In this document: positions 26,704 through 35,231 of the stretch, in pieces
Position numbering within the stretch: position 1 is the stretch's first letter
Layout of the letters: the number at the start of each line of letters is the position of its first letter
DNA from: Aeromonas bivalvium
GTDB lineage: Bacteria; Pseudomonadota; Gammaproteobacteria; Enterobacterales; Aeromonadaceae
Direction: 5' to 3'
Length of the DNA stretch: 64,000 nt
Assembly (NCBI RefSeq): GCF_000819765.1
Contig: NZ_CDBT01000027.1
Span: 1-64,000 of the forward strand
The notes under the pieces: generated by a model
Databases searched by the model: none
Seen by the model: the letters and a program-made list of their open reading frames with translations, nothing else
Told to the model about the DNA's origin: nothing
Made by a program: the position numbers and the translations under genes

Positions 26704-26826
26704 TCACTGGTCGTCGAAGTCGTCGTCAAACTGCCAACTGTCGTCGTCCAGATCTTCCAGCTGCTCCTCCCAGGATTCCGGCTCCCAGTCATCGTCGAGC
26801 TCGTAATCCGGCTTGTGTCCACCCAT
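26704..26826 (-). CDS. 40-residue highly acidic protein
   Basis: A 40-codon ORF directly downstream of waaA. The start at 26826 has AAGGAG 7 nt upstream, which decides it over an in-frame ATG 6 nt earlier. The product begins MGGHKPDYELDDDWEPE and has 19 Asp/Glu plus four Trp in 40 residues, with a repeated pattern of Trp or Phe inside acidic runs (DDDWEPESWEE, DDDSWQFDDD). It has a terminator of its own. Such composition fits a nucleic-acid mimic or a peptide that contacts a basic partner, but no function can be assigned. Confidence 0.7.
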   Translation of the reverse strand: MGGHKPDYELDDDWEPESWEEQLEDLDDDSWQFDDDFDDQ

Positions 26827-26920
26827 GCTCATTCTCCTTGGACAGTGCACCCGCTCTCAAAGTCTATCCAGAAAAATGGGGCTCGCCAGTGTGCGGTGGA
26901 CGGCTCCCCGGCCGGGAAAT

Positions 26921-28180
26921 TCAGTCGAGCCCGTCCAGGCAACGGGACAGGGTGCGAGCCAGCGCTCCCTGATTGCGCAGCACCACGGCGCGGGCCTGCT
27001 CCCCCCGCTCGCGGCGCTGGTGTTCATCGGCCAGCAGGGCGCTCACCTTCTCCCCCAGCTCGTCACGGCTTGCCACCACGCTGGCGCCGCCCCGCTCCAC
27101 CAGCTGGCGAGTGATGTCGTTGAAGTTGAAATAGTGGGGCCCCGTCAGGCAAGGCTTGCCCAACGCTGCGGGCTCCAGCAGGTTGTGGCCGCCCACACCG
27201 ACCAGACTGCCCCCCATGAAGGCCACGTCGGCTGCCGCCAGCATCGACGGCAGCTCTCCCATGGTATCCCCCAGATAGACGCCGTCCTCCTCGCGGATCG
27301 GGTCGCCGCTGCTGCGCCGCACACAGCCGTAAGGGGCGCACAGCTCGGCCACCCGATCGAAGCGCTCCGGATGGCGGGGCACCAGGATCAGCAAGGCCGA
27401 AGGGTGGGTGAGCCGTACCCGGTCGAAAGCGGCCAGCACCTGCTCATCCTCGCCCTGATGGGTGCTGGCGGCGATCCAGACCGGTCGATCCCGGCCCAGC
27501 GCCTGGCGCAGGGCTCGCCCCTTGCTCAGCACCTCGTCGCCGAACTGGATGTCGAACTTGATGGAACCGGTCACCGCCAGCCGTTCCCGGCCGATGCCGA
27601 GTCGATGGAAGCGATCCGCGTCGTCCTGATGCTGGCAGAGCAGCAGACCAAGGGGGCGACTCAGGGCATCGAAGGCCCCCTGAAAGCGACGGTAACGCCC
27701 GCAGGAGCGCTCGGAGAGCCGGGCATTGATGATGGTCACCGGCAGGTGACGTGCCTCGCAGGCCGCCAGCCAGTTCGGCCACAGCTCGGTCTCCATCACC
27801 CAGAGCGCGCGAGGCTTGAAGGTGGCCAGAAACCGTGAAACGGCCCAGGGGTAGTCGAGGGGGGCATAGCGATGCATCACCAGATCCCCGAGCCTGGCCG
27901 CCTGCTCGGCGCCGGTGCGGGTGGTGGTGGTGAGCAGGATCGGCAGATCGGGGCGTTCGGCCTTGAGGGCCCGGATGAGCGGGCTGATGGCGAGGGTCTC
28001 TCCCACACTGACCGCATGGATCCAGAGCGGCGCCTCCTGCCCGGTCGGCGTCGCGCACCCCAGGTGCTCTCGCCAGCGCGCCCCGAACCCGGGCTTGCCA
28101 CGCCTGGGTCGGTAGAGCGCCAGCAGTGCCAGGGGCAGGCCCAGATGGATCAAGAGGTTGTAGAGCAGTCGATAGCCCAT
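26921..28180 (-). CDS. waaA: 3-deoxy-D-manno-octulosonic acid transferase (WaaA/KdtA)
   Basis: A 419-residue membrane-anchored glycosyltransferase (GT30) that transfers Kdo from CMP-Kdo to the lipid A precursor. Visible features: an N-terminal hydrophobic anchor (about 5-22), the GFGARWREHLG and WIHAVSVGE motif with the catalytic-region Glu, the ETELWPN segment, and MGGSLVGVGGHNLLEPA near the C-terminus. ATG 28180 overlaps the waaF stop, so the long open frame upstream is disregarded. Last large gene of the coupled LPS-core operon. Confidence 0.96.
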   Translation of the reverse strand: MGYRLLYNLLIHLGLPLALLALYRPRRGKPGFGARWREHLGCATPTGQEAPLWIHAVSVGETLAISPLIRALKAERPDLPILLTTTTRTGAEQAARLGDLVMHRYAPLDYPWAVSRFLATFKPRALWVMETELWPNWLAACEARHLPVTIINARLSERSCGRYRRFQGAFDALSRPLGLLLCQHQDDADRFHRLGIGRERLAVTGSIKFDIQFGDEVLSKGRALRQALGRDRPVWIAASTHQGEDEQVLAAFDRVRLTHPSALLILVPRHPERFDRVAELCAPYGCVRRSSGDPIREEDGVYLGDTMGELPSMLAAADVAFMGGSLVGVGGHNLLEPAALGKPCLTGPHYFNFNDITRQLVERGGASVVASRDELGEKVSALLADEHQRRERGEQARAVVLRNQGALARTLSRCLDGLD

Positions 28181-29214
28181 CAATCGCCCTGCTCCAGCCG
28201 CTTGCCGGCCTCGATCACCTGCTCGGGCGGCAGATCGTTGAGGCATTTCAGATGGCCGAACTTGCAGGTGCGCTTGAAGCAGGGACGGCACTCTATATCG
28301 GTGTGCACTATCTCCACCCTGTCCGCCAGGGGCGGCGTATAGAGCGGCGAGGTGGAGCCATAGACGCCGATCAGCTGCCGGTTCAGGGCCGCGGCTATAT
28401 GCATCAGGCCCGAGTCGTTGGAGATGACCTGGCGGGCCAGGGCCATCAGGTCGATCGCCTCATGCAGGCTGGTCTTGCCTGCCAGCACATGGCAGTGACC
28501 CTGGCTGCGGGGGTTGAGGCTGGCCCGGATCTGGTTGGCCACCTCCACATCCTTGCCCGAACCGAAGATCCACACCTGCCAGCCCTCGTCGAGCCGGATC
28601 TGGGCCACGGCCGCGTAGTGGCGCTCCGGCCAGCGCTTGGCGGGGCCGAATTCGGCCCCGGGACAGAGCACCAGCACGGGGCGGGCAGTGTCCAGCCCGA
28701 GTCGCTCCAGCGCCTTGCTCTGGTTGATGAGATCGACATTCAGGGCCGGGTGGGGAATGGCCGGGATGTCGGCCCGGCTCTTCATCTGCGCCTTGGGGTA
28801 AGCCAGGGCCAGATAGGCCTCCACCATCAGCGGGAAGGCGGATTTGTTGCTGCGCAGGTCGTTGAGCAGGCCGAAACGGTGCTCCCCCTTCCAGCCGGTC
28901 CGCAACGGTATCCTGGCAAACCAGGGGATGAGCGCCGACTTCAAGGAGTTGGGCTGGATGATGGCCTGATCGTAATGCTCTGCGGCCAGCTGCTTGCCCA
29001 GCCGGCGCCGCTCCCCCAGCTTGAAGTCACCGTGGCCGAGGGGCATGGGCACCGCCTTGTCCACCTCCGGCATGCGCGCGAGCAGGGCGCCACACCAGGC
29101 CGGCGCCATCACGTGCAGCTCGCAGCCAGGGTGGTTGGTCTTGATCGCCTTGTAGAGGCTCTGGGACATCACCATGTCCCCGACCCAGGAGGGGCCGATC
29201 ACCAATATCTTCAT
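28180..29214 (-). CDS. waaF: ADP-heptose--LPS heptosyltransferase II
   Basis: A 344-residue GT9 enzyme that adds the second L-glycero-D-manno-heptose to the inner core using ADP-heptose. Typical segments are KILVIGPSWVGDMVMSQ at the N-terminus, CPGAEFGPAKRWP in the middle, and NDSGLMHIAAAL with CRPCFKRTCKFGHLKCL in the C-terminal domain. Overlaps the preceding PIG-L gene by 4 nt and the following waaA by 1 nt. Confidence 0.95.
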   Translation of the reverse strand: MKILVIGPSWVGDMVMSQSLYKAIKTNHPGCELHVMAPAWCGALLARMPEVDKAVPMPLGHGDFKLGERRRLGKQLAAEHYDQAIIQPNSLKSALIPWFARIPLRTGWKGEHRFGLLNDLRSNKSAFPLMVEAYLALAYPKAQMKSRADIPAIPHPALNVDLINQSKALERLGLDTARPVLVLCPGAEFGPAKRWPERHYAAVAQIRLDEGWQVWIFGSGKDVEVANQIRASLNPRSQGHCHVLAGKTSLHEAIDLMALARQVISNDSGLMHIAAALNRQLIGVYGSTSPLYTPPLADRVEIVHTDIECRPCFKRTCKFGHLKCLNDLPPEQVIEAGKRLEQGD

Positions 29215-30497
29215 GCTTGTTCTGTTCCTGCGTCTTGCAACACGCCCCTGACGAAGTCTTCGCCGGCCACCCAGCTGAACACCTCATGGGCCTTGATATG
29301 GGTCTGAAAATAGCTGTGCAGACCATAGTGATGATAACCGTCCCGTCTGACGGTGCGCCCCCACCAGCGCTTGAATCGTTTCTCCAACCTGTCCTTGGCG
29401 TGCAGGTCGTGCATCGTCTCCATAGCCACCACCTTCTCCTTCTGGCGGGCCAGCGACAACGGGTGGCTGTAGCAACGCCAGGGTCCCAGCGGCGAGGTCT
29501 CCTGCTGCCAGGGAGGCAGCGTGGTGCCCGCATGTTCGGGTCCATAGGGGAAATCATGGACCCGGCGCAGGTGATTGGCATAGAGCAACACCCGGGCCGG
29601 CACCTGGCCGCTGCGCCGGATCGCCAGGGCCAGGGCACGCGCCGTGGCCACATGATCCCCATGGGGATCCACTTCGGGATGGGTCACCAGCACTGTACTC
29701 GGCCTGATGTGAGTCAGCAGGGCGGCCAGATCGGCCAACAGCAGCGCCCCCTGGTTGCCAGGCTGCTCATCTCCCGGCAACGGCCGGGGATTCCAGCGCC
29801 GAAATGGCGCCGGGGTCAGCGCGGGCAGCTGGCCATGGGCCACCCTGGCCTCCGGGTCGGCCACCAGCCTTGCCAGGCTGTCGTTGAAATAGCCGAGGCA
29901 GTACAGGCGGGCGGCGCTCACCCCGGCCAGCAGCGGGGTCGTCACGCTGTTCCAGGCCCGGATCACCCCCTTGCGCGCCGAGGCGCTCGGCAGATCCGCG
30001 TCCAGACCCGGGATGTATTGGCGATCCAGCCGACCGAGCTTCTCCCCCGCACTCAGGGTCACTATCCAGCTGCGCTCGGCATGGTCGCTGTAGAGCCCGA
30101 AGGCGGCCAGCTCCGCATCGTCCGGATGGGGAGAGAGAATGAGCACAGGGCCATCCGCCAGCGCCGGATTGGCGAAGGCCAGCAGGCGGGCCTGCTCCTG
30201 CCAGCGGCAGTCGATGGCCTGCAGTCGCACCCGATCCAGCTCGCCCAACCCCGTCAGGTTGAGAAAGCGCCTGCCCCGCTGGTTCGCTTCGAAATATTGC
30301 TCACTGCTGACCCCGTCGGCATCGATACGCAGGCACCCCTGGCGCCGCTTGTGGGTCGCCTCATAATCAAATTCCAGCAACAGGGTGTGATGGGTCAGCT
30401 CACCCGGGGTGGCCACATCCAGCCTGCCATCCGGTGACAGCTTGACGGGGGAAACCCAGCTCGGGGCCAGGGGATAGCGATGATCCTGTGTCGTCAT
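29211..30497 (-). CDS. PIG-L family deacetylase in the LPS core operon
   Basis: A 428-residue protein with a PIG-L/LmbE deacetylase core. The zinc motif LSPHPDDAE near residue 140 and the second motif HPEVDPHGDH near residue 280 are intact. The N-terminal 130 residues (LTHHTLLLEFDYEATH onward) look like a separate beta-rich region. Family members remove N-acetyl groups from GlcNAc-containing glycolipids. Its place between a glycosyltransferase and waaF, with 3-4 nt spacing, suggests that it deacetylates a core hexosamine to free the amine. That substrate is an inference. Confidence 0.85.
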   Translation of the reverse strand: MTTQDHRYPLAPSWVSPVKLSPDGRLDVATPGELTHHTLLLEFDYEATHKRRQGCLRIDADGVSSEQYFEANQRGRRFLNLTGLGELDRVRLQAIDCRWQEQARLLAFANPALADGPVLILSPHPDDAELAAFGLYSDHAERSWIVTLSAGEKLGRLDRQYIPGLDADLPSASARKGVIRAWNSVTTPLLAGVSAARLYCLGYFNDSLARLVADPEARVAHGQLPALTPAPFRRWNPRPLPGDEQPGNQGALLLADLAALLTHIRPSTVLVTHPEVDPHGDHVATARALALAIRRSGQVPARVLLYANHLRRVHDFPYGPEHAGTTLPPWQQETSPLGPWRCYSHPLSLARQKEKVVAMETMHDLHAKDRLEKRFKRWWGRTVRRDGYHHYGLHSYFQTHIKAHEVFSWVAGEDFVRGVLQDAGTEQA

Positions 30498-30500
30498 GAT

Positions 30501-31646
30501 TTAATCCTGAATGAGGGCGAGGAAACGCCTGGCTATCTCGCCATCATCGAAGCGTTCGACCCAGTGAGGCTGGATCCGGACCGGGTCGGCCAGCGCCTCG
30601 CTCATCTTGGCGGCCAGGGCTACCTCATCGGCTGGCGACAGCAAACGGGTCTGCTCCTCGATCAGCACCTCGCGGATGCCGCCGGGCACATCGGTAGCCA
30701 CCACCTGGGTGCCGCAGGCAAGCGCTTCAATCAGCACCAGTCCCAGCCCCTCGGTGCGGGAGCTGAGCACGAAAGCCTCGGCACGGGCGACCCAGGGATA
30801 GGGGTTGTCCCTGTGACCCAGCAGGATCACCCTGCCATCCAGCCCCAGGGACGACACCTGCCGCTCCAGGGCGGCACGCTCGCTGCCCTCGCCGATGATC
30901 ACCAGCTTGCAGTCCAGCTGCGCCCGCTTGAATGCCCGCAGCAGCAGGCCCTGGTCCTTGACCGGTACCAGCCGCGCCACATGCACCAGGAAGGGGCCCT
31001 CGATCATGGGGTCGGGAGCAGACTGCGCCAGCTGGCGCACCCGTGCCAGGGGGACACCGTTGTGGATCACCGTCTGACGGACCGGCCGCACCGAGAAGTG
31101 GGACAGGGTCTGCTGCAGCACCTTGGCGATGCCATGGGAGACACAGATCACCTGCTTGTCCTGAAACAGCTTGGCCGTGAGCCAGCCACCGAGGCGATAG
31201 CCCCTGAGCTTGGAGGAGGGTCCCTCCACCAGCTGCCAGCAGCGGGGATCGCGCAGATCCCATAACAGTTCGAACGCCCCCTGGCCCCGGATCAGGATCT
31301 GATCGAAGGAGCCGAATCGGGCCTCCATCTCGGCGATCCGCTCTCTGGCCAGGGCGCTGGTGCGCCAGCCGGTCCAGACGAACCCGGATCCCGGCAGCAG
31401 ATGCCTGAGCAAGCCGCGCCCCAGCAGATCCCAACCCAGCCCGGCCAGGCCACGTCTGGCGTCGCGCTCTATGTCGCCCCCGGCGTGCAGTTGCACGGCA
31501 GGATCCGGACTCAGTCTGGCGTCCCCGCGCAGTACCCAGATATGCACCTCGTGGCCCTGTGCGGCCATGGCATTGGCCAGGGTAATGCTGGCCTGCTCTA
31601 TGCCCCCTTGTTGCAGGCGACGCAATATGATGAGAATGCGCTTCAT
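30501..31646 (-). CDS. Glycosyltransferase, GT4 family (LPS core)
   Basis: A 381-residue GT-B glycosyltransferase. The N-terminal LRRLQQGGIEQASITLANAM is the family-typical glycine loop, and the C-terminal donor domain has HVARLVPVKDQGLLLRAF and SSRTEGLGLVLIEALACG (EX7E motif). The frame stays open 69 codons beyond, but ATG 31646 overlaps the waaL stop by 4 nt and gives the family N-terminus. It likely adds a sugar to the outer core; donor and acceptor cannot be read from sequence. Confidence 0.88.
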   Translation of the reverse strand: MKRILIILRRLQQGGIEQASITLANAMAAQGHEVHIWVLRGDARLSPDPAVQLHAGGDIERDARRGLAGLGWDLLGRGLLRHLLPGSGFVWTGWRTSALARERIAEMEARFGSFDQILIRGQGAFELLWDLRDPRCWQLVEGPSSKLRGYRLGGWLTAKLFQDKQVICVSHGIAKVLQQTLSHFSVRPVRQTVIHNGVPLARVRQLAQSAPDPMIEGPFLVHVARLVPVKDQGLLLRAFKRAQLDCKLVIIGEGSERAALERQVSSLGLDGRVILLGHRDNPYPWVARAEAFVLSSRTEGLGLVLIEALACGTQVVATDVPGGIREVLIEEQTRLLSPADEVALAAKMSEALADPVRIQPHWVERFDDGEIARRFLALIQD

Positions 31647-32980
31647 CTGGCAGCATCCGCCAGACCGCGGGGATAGCGGCGACGCCAGCAAAGGGTCACC
31701 AGGCCCCCGACTATGATGTTGAACACGAAGGTGCCCGTGCCAAACGACATGTAGGACTCGAAGTTGTTGACGATGACCCAGAACACGAAGAAGCAGAAGC
31801 CGAATACCAACACATCGGTCGGCATCAGACCCGCCCGCCAGGTCAGCCAGCAATCCCGACCAATGGCCCCGGCCAGGGCCACCAGCAGCAAGGTGCCAGC
31901 CAGGCCGTAGCTGAGCTGCACCTCGAGGAAATAGTTGTGCAGATGGCCAAACTGCTGCTTGACCCAGTCAGGCAGGGCATCGGAGTGGGCAATCACCCGA
32001 CTGCGGGCCTGGGAACCCCAACCGAACCAGGGCCGTTCCATGATCTTCTCGGCGGCCACCTTCCAGGTGTTGGCCCGAACCCCGACACTGGTGTAGGGGA
32101 TATCGTCCCAGTCGCCTCGCAGCAGTTGCTGGATGACAGGGGCCTCCTGCTCGTAGCGCTGCTCCACGTGAGCGATGCCGCGCTCCCCCAGGGTCACGCA
32201 CAGCAGGGCCGTGGCCGCGAGCAGCAGGCCGAGCAGCCAGCAGCGGGGACGCTTGAGCCAGATCCAGAACATGAGGGCCAGCAGCAGCGCCAGAAAGATG
32301 GCAAGGAAGATGGCTCGGGTCTGGGTCACCATGATCCCCAGCGCCGCCACCGCCAGGGTGCCAAGCCAGAGCGGCAATCGCCACCAGAGCCGCGGGCCGG
32401 CCGCCAGCCAGCGCTGACTGAAGCAGAAACAGCCGAGCATCAGGGTGCCGAAGTACATGGCCACATGCTGGGCGTTGCGGATGCCAAAGTCGACCCGCAA
32501 GCCCGCCATGCCCTGCTGCCATACCATCCAATCAACCGATGAGCCCAGCACGGCAAACAGGAGTCCCAGCGCGGCTATGCCCCACAACCAGAAGACGTTG
32601 CGCAACCTGCCCGCCAGCAATATGGCGGTGGCGAAGAAGAAGAAAATCTTGGTCAGGCGATCGAGGTGGGGGTTCGGGCTGGAGATGACGGTCGGCGCCA
32701 GCATCCCCAGACACCAGGGGAGCAGCTGCACCAGCACCGCCAGCAGGACAAACTTGAAATAGGTATCGAGGGCCATGCGCCTGTGGGAGGTCAGCATCAG
32801 CAGCAGGGTCATGGCCAGAAACCCCACCTCCATTGCCTTGCCGACCCCGCCAAACCAGATCCGGCAAAGGGCATAGGTCAGCAGGCAGGCAACACCCAGC
32901 CCCCTCAGGTAGGGTGAGATTCCATCCCCCTCGACCCCGCTCCACCCTGCATCCATTTTTCTTATTATGTTGTTATTCAA
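31643..32980 (-). CDS. waaL: O-antigen ligase family protein (WaaL-like)
   Basis: A 445-residue membrane protein with about ten to twelve helices and one large periplasmic loop (about residues 265-345), the topology of O-antigen ligases that join undecaprenyl-linked O-chain to lipid A core. The loop contains NTWKVAAEKIMERPWFGWG and HNYFLEVQLSYGL, matching the conserved Wzy/WaaL pattern with a loop Arg and His. The waa context favours ligase over polymerase. Coupled to both neighbours (3-nt gap upstream, 4-nt overlap downstream). Confidence 0.85.
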   Translation of the reverse strand: MNNNIIRKMDAGWSGVEGDGISPYLRGLGVACLLTYALCRIWFGGVGKAMEVGFLAMTLLLMLTSHRRMALDTYFKFVLLAVLVQLLPWCLGMLAPTVISSPNPHLDRLTKIFFFFATAILLAGRLRNVFWLWGIAALGLLFAVLGSSVDWMVWQQGMAGLRVDFGIRNAQHVAMYFGTLMLGCFCFSQRWLAAGPRLWWRLPLWLGTLAVAALGIMVTQTRAIFLAIFLALLLALMFWIWLKRPRCWLLGLLLAATALLCVTLGERGIAHVEQRYEQEAPVIQQLLRGDWDDIPYTSVGVRANTWKVAAEKIMERPWFGWGSQARSRVIAHSDALPDWVKQQFGHLHNYFLEVQLSYGLAGTLLLVALAGAIGRDCWLTWRAGLMPTDVLVFGFCFFVFWVIVNNFESYMSFGTGTFVFNIIVGGLVTLCWRRRYPRGLADAAR

Positions 32981-32983
32981 GTT

Positions 32984-34069
32984 TTATACTCGCTCAACCA
33001 GTGACAAGGCCTCGAACTGAGGCAAGACGCTCTCGGCGAGGAAGGGCTGATAGTAATCCGCCGTGATGGTGACGGGGGCGGCATCCATGCGGGCGATGGC
33101 GTCGGCCAGGGCCGCCTCGTCTTGCAGCGGCACCAAGAAGGCCGCCAGCTCGCCACTCAGTATCTCTTTGGGACCGGACGGACAATCGACACTCACGATC
33201 GGGGTGCCGAGAAAGAGAGATTCAATCAGCACTCTCGGCAACCCCTCCCCATCCGAGGTGAGGATCAACGCCTTGGCGTGCTTGATGTAGGGATAGGGAT
33301 TGGTCTGGTAGCCGGGCAGTATCACCCTGGATGTCAGGCCAAGTTCGCCGATGAGCTCCCGTACCCTGGCCTCCTCCTCCGGCTTGCCCTTGCCCAGCAG
33401 CAGCAGGGGCGTCTGCACCCCGCTGGCCCGATAGGCACGCAGCAGCCGGTCGTGGCGCTTGCGATGTTCGAAGGTGCCCACATTGATCAGATACTCCCCG
33501 GCGGGCAGGTCGGCCGGCTCGGCGGCCATGCGCACGAAACCTTCCCGCTCGTAGGGGTTATAAATGGCGAGGATCCGCTCCGGGGTGAGTTCGGCATCCT
33601 GCAACAAACCTTCCACCACCCCCTGGGAGCAACCGATCACCTTGCGGCCGTTATAGAAGCGCTGCAGCTTGGCTTTGGCTTTGGCCTTGGCCTTGGGGGT
33701 GTAGCGGGAGGCGAGCATGTTGCTCTTCACCCAGAACCAGAGGTTGGGGTGATCGAGGTGGCGGGTGATCTTGTCACAGGAGCAGGAGAGCACCACATCC
33801 GGCGCGAGGCGACGGATGGCCCTGGCGATACGCCAGGCTTGCCATTTTTCGACCAGCACATTGGAGATGGCCTTGGTGACGCCATTGACCAGAGCCAGGT
33901 TGATCACCTCCAGCTCAGGCGGCAGACGATGTTCGATCAGGTCGCGCAGTATGAAGACAGTCACCTTGTGACCGCGCTGACGCAGCCCTTCCGCCGTGTT
34001 GATGAGAGACTTTTGCGCGCCACCACCATACAAATCTTCAATCACAAAAACGAAACGCTTGGAGTTCAT
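32984..34069 (-). CDS. Glycosyltransferase, GT4 family, with KA-repeat tract
   Basis: A 361-residue GT-B glycosyltransferase and the first gene of the coupled core operon. The N-terminal IEDLYGGGAQKSLINTAEGL and the donor-site TSDGEGLPRVLIESLFLGTP are typical of GT4 enzymes. Residues around 127-135 form KAKAKAKAK, encoded by a four-fold hexamer repeat, in the linker before RFYNGRKVIGCSQGVV. Sugar specificity is unknown. Confidence 0.87.
   Translation of the reverse strand: MNSKRFVFVIEDLYGGGAQKSLINTAEGLRQRGHKVTVFILRDLIEHRLPPELEVINLALVNGVTKAISNVLVEKWQAWRIARAIRRLAPDVVLSCSCDKITRHLDHPNLWFWVKSNMLASRYTPKAKAKAKAKLQRFYNGRKVIGCSQGVVEGLLQDAELTPERILAIYNPYEREGFVRMAAEPADLPAGEYLINVGTFEHRKRHDRLLRAYRASGVQTPLLLLGKGKPEEEARVRELIGELGLTSRVILPGYQTNPYPYIKHAKALILTSDGEGLPRVLIESLFLGTPIVSVDCPSGPKEILSGELAAFLVPLQDEAALADAIARMDAAPVTITADYYQPFLAESVLPQFEALSLVERV
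33671..33694 (-). repeat. Tandem hexamer (GGCYTT)4 inside a glycosyltransferase gene
   Basis: Four contiguous copies, GGCTTT twice then GGCCTT twice on the plus strand, encode alternating Lys-Ala. Gain or loss of a unit would change the protein by two residues without a frameshift. Confidence 0.85.
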
Positions 34070-34376
34070 GCATCATCTCATCAAGGAATAACGTCGGTCA
34101 CTCGGTGAGCTACCGATAGGCCCGCCCGGCGCGGCAAATACCCGCCCCTTGGCGGACAGAAGGGTCACGACGGGGGCGAGAAGCCCCCGTATCGGGATAA
34201 AAAGTCATCTTGGCTGCCAACAAATCGACCAGCACTGCCATAAAGCGGCGCAGCCCATGCCAAGCGAGCAAGGGATAATCGGCGATTTTCCGTGACCCCC
34301 AGCGGCAAGTCAAACTTTGCCCACCAAACTTGAATCAGGATAGAATGTGGCTCACCTTCCTTCGCCGGTTATTTCC
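34070..34376. other. Intergenic region between divergent LPS glycosyltransferase genes
   Basis: 307 nt that should hold the promoters of the six-gene waa operon and of the WaaE-like gene. A hairpin CGGGGGC/GCCCCCG lies at 34171-34189. On the minus strand near 34100, CGGTAGCTCACC faintly resembles the ops part of a JUMPstart element but is not close enough to call. No ORF is believable here. Confidence 0.5.
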
Positions 34377-35174
34377 ATGGAACAACAACAACCTGTCACC
34401 CTGGCGGTGGCGCTGACCACCTTCAACAGCATGCGCTGCCTGCCCATGGTGCTCGATAGCGTGCAGGGGCTGGCGCAACGCATAGTGGTGGTCGACTCCG
34501 GCTCCACCGACGGAACCCGGGAATATGCGGCCGAGCGAGGCTGCATCGTCATCGAACGCCCCTGGCCAGGCCCGCTCAAGCAGAAAGTCTTCGCCATGGA
34601 ACAGTGTGCCCCGGCCAAGTGGATCCTGCTTCTCGACTCCGACGAATCCCTCGAGCCCGAACTCAGGAGCGACATGGAGCGGGTGCTGCGCGAAGACGAC
34701 CCCGCCATCAGCGCCTGGGAATTCCAGCGCAAGATCTGGTTCCTCGGCGGCTGGCTCCACCACATGTATCAGCCGGAGTGGCGCCTGCGTCTGGTGCGCA
34801 GCGATCAGTGGCGGATGGAGGGCAAGATGGACCTCTATCACGACAAGCTGGTCACGGACGGCAAGGTCGACAAACTCAAGGGCATCTGCCGCCACGACTC
34901 CTATGCCGACATCAAGGATGCGGTACTGCGGGCCCAGCGCTACGCCGAGCGTGCCGTGGGCCGCGAGATGAAGGGGGGTCGCTGGTACGACTTCATCTGG
35001 TGCATCATCGACGTGCTCTGGCGCCACGGCATTCGTCAGCGCGCCTTCCTCGATGGCAAGCGCGGCCTCATCATGCTGGGCATCACCATGGCCTCCAAGC
35101 TGATCCGTCAGGCCTATTTCTGCCAGCAGCGGTTGCAGCCGCCCAAGAAGGACTGGGAAAACCCCGTGGTCTGA
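34377..35174 (+). CDS. Family 2 glycosyltransferase, WaaE/KdtX-like (LPS core)
   Basis: A 265-residue GT2 (GT-A fold) enzyme. It has the N-terminal TLAVALTTFNSMRCL, the nucleotide-binding VVVDSGSTDGTREYA, and the DXD-like DSDESLEPEL. It closely matches WaaE-type beta-1,4-glucosyltransferases that modify heptose I of the core. ATG 34377 is used; a GTG at 34347 with AGGA 7 nt upstream is a serious alternative (10 residues longer). Divergent from the waa operon and convergent with a family 9 transferase. Confidence 0.88.
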   Translation: MEQQQPVTLAVALTTFNSMRCLPMVLDSVQGLAQRIVVVDSGSTDGTREYAAERGCIVIERPWPGPLKQKVFAMEQCAPAKWILLLDSDESLEPELRSDMERVLREDDPAISAWEFQRKIWFLGGWLHHMYQPEWRLRLVRSDQWRMEGKMDLYHDKLVTDGKVDKLKGICRHDSYADIKDAVLRAQRYAERAVGREMKGGRWYDFIWCIIDVLWRHGIRQRAFLDGKRGLIMLGITMASKLIRQAYFCQQRLQPPKKDWENPVV

Positions 35175-35231
35175 ACGACCTCAAAAGCAGCATCATTCAG
35201 GGCCCGTCAGGGCCCTTCTGCTGTGTCCCCG

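Noticed and set aside
34090-34120. JUMPstart/ops-like element before the waa operon
   Set aside because: Only CGGTAGC-like similarity; the full ops consensus GGCGGTAGCGT is not present.
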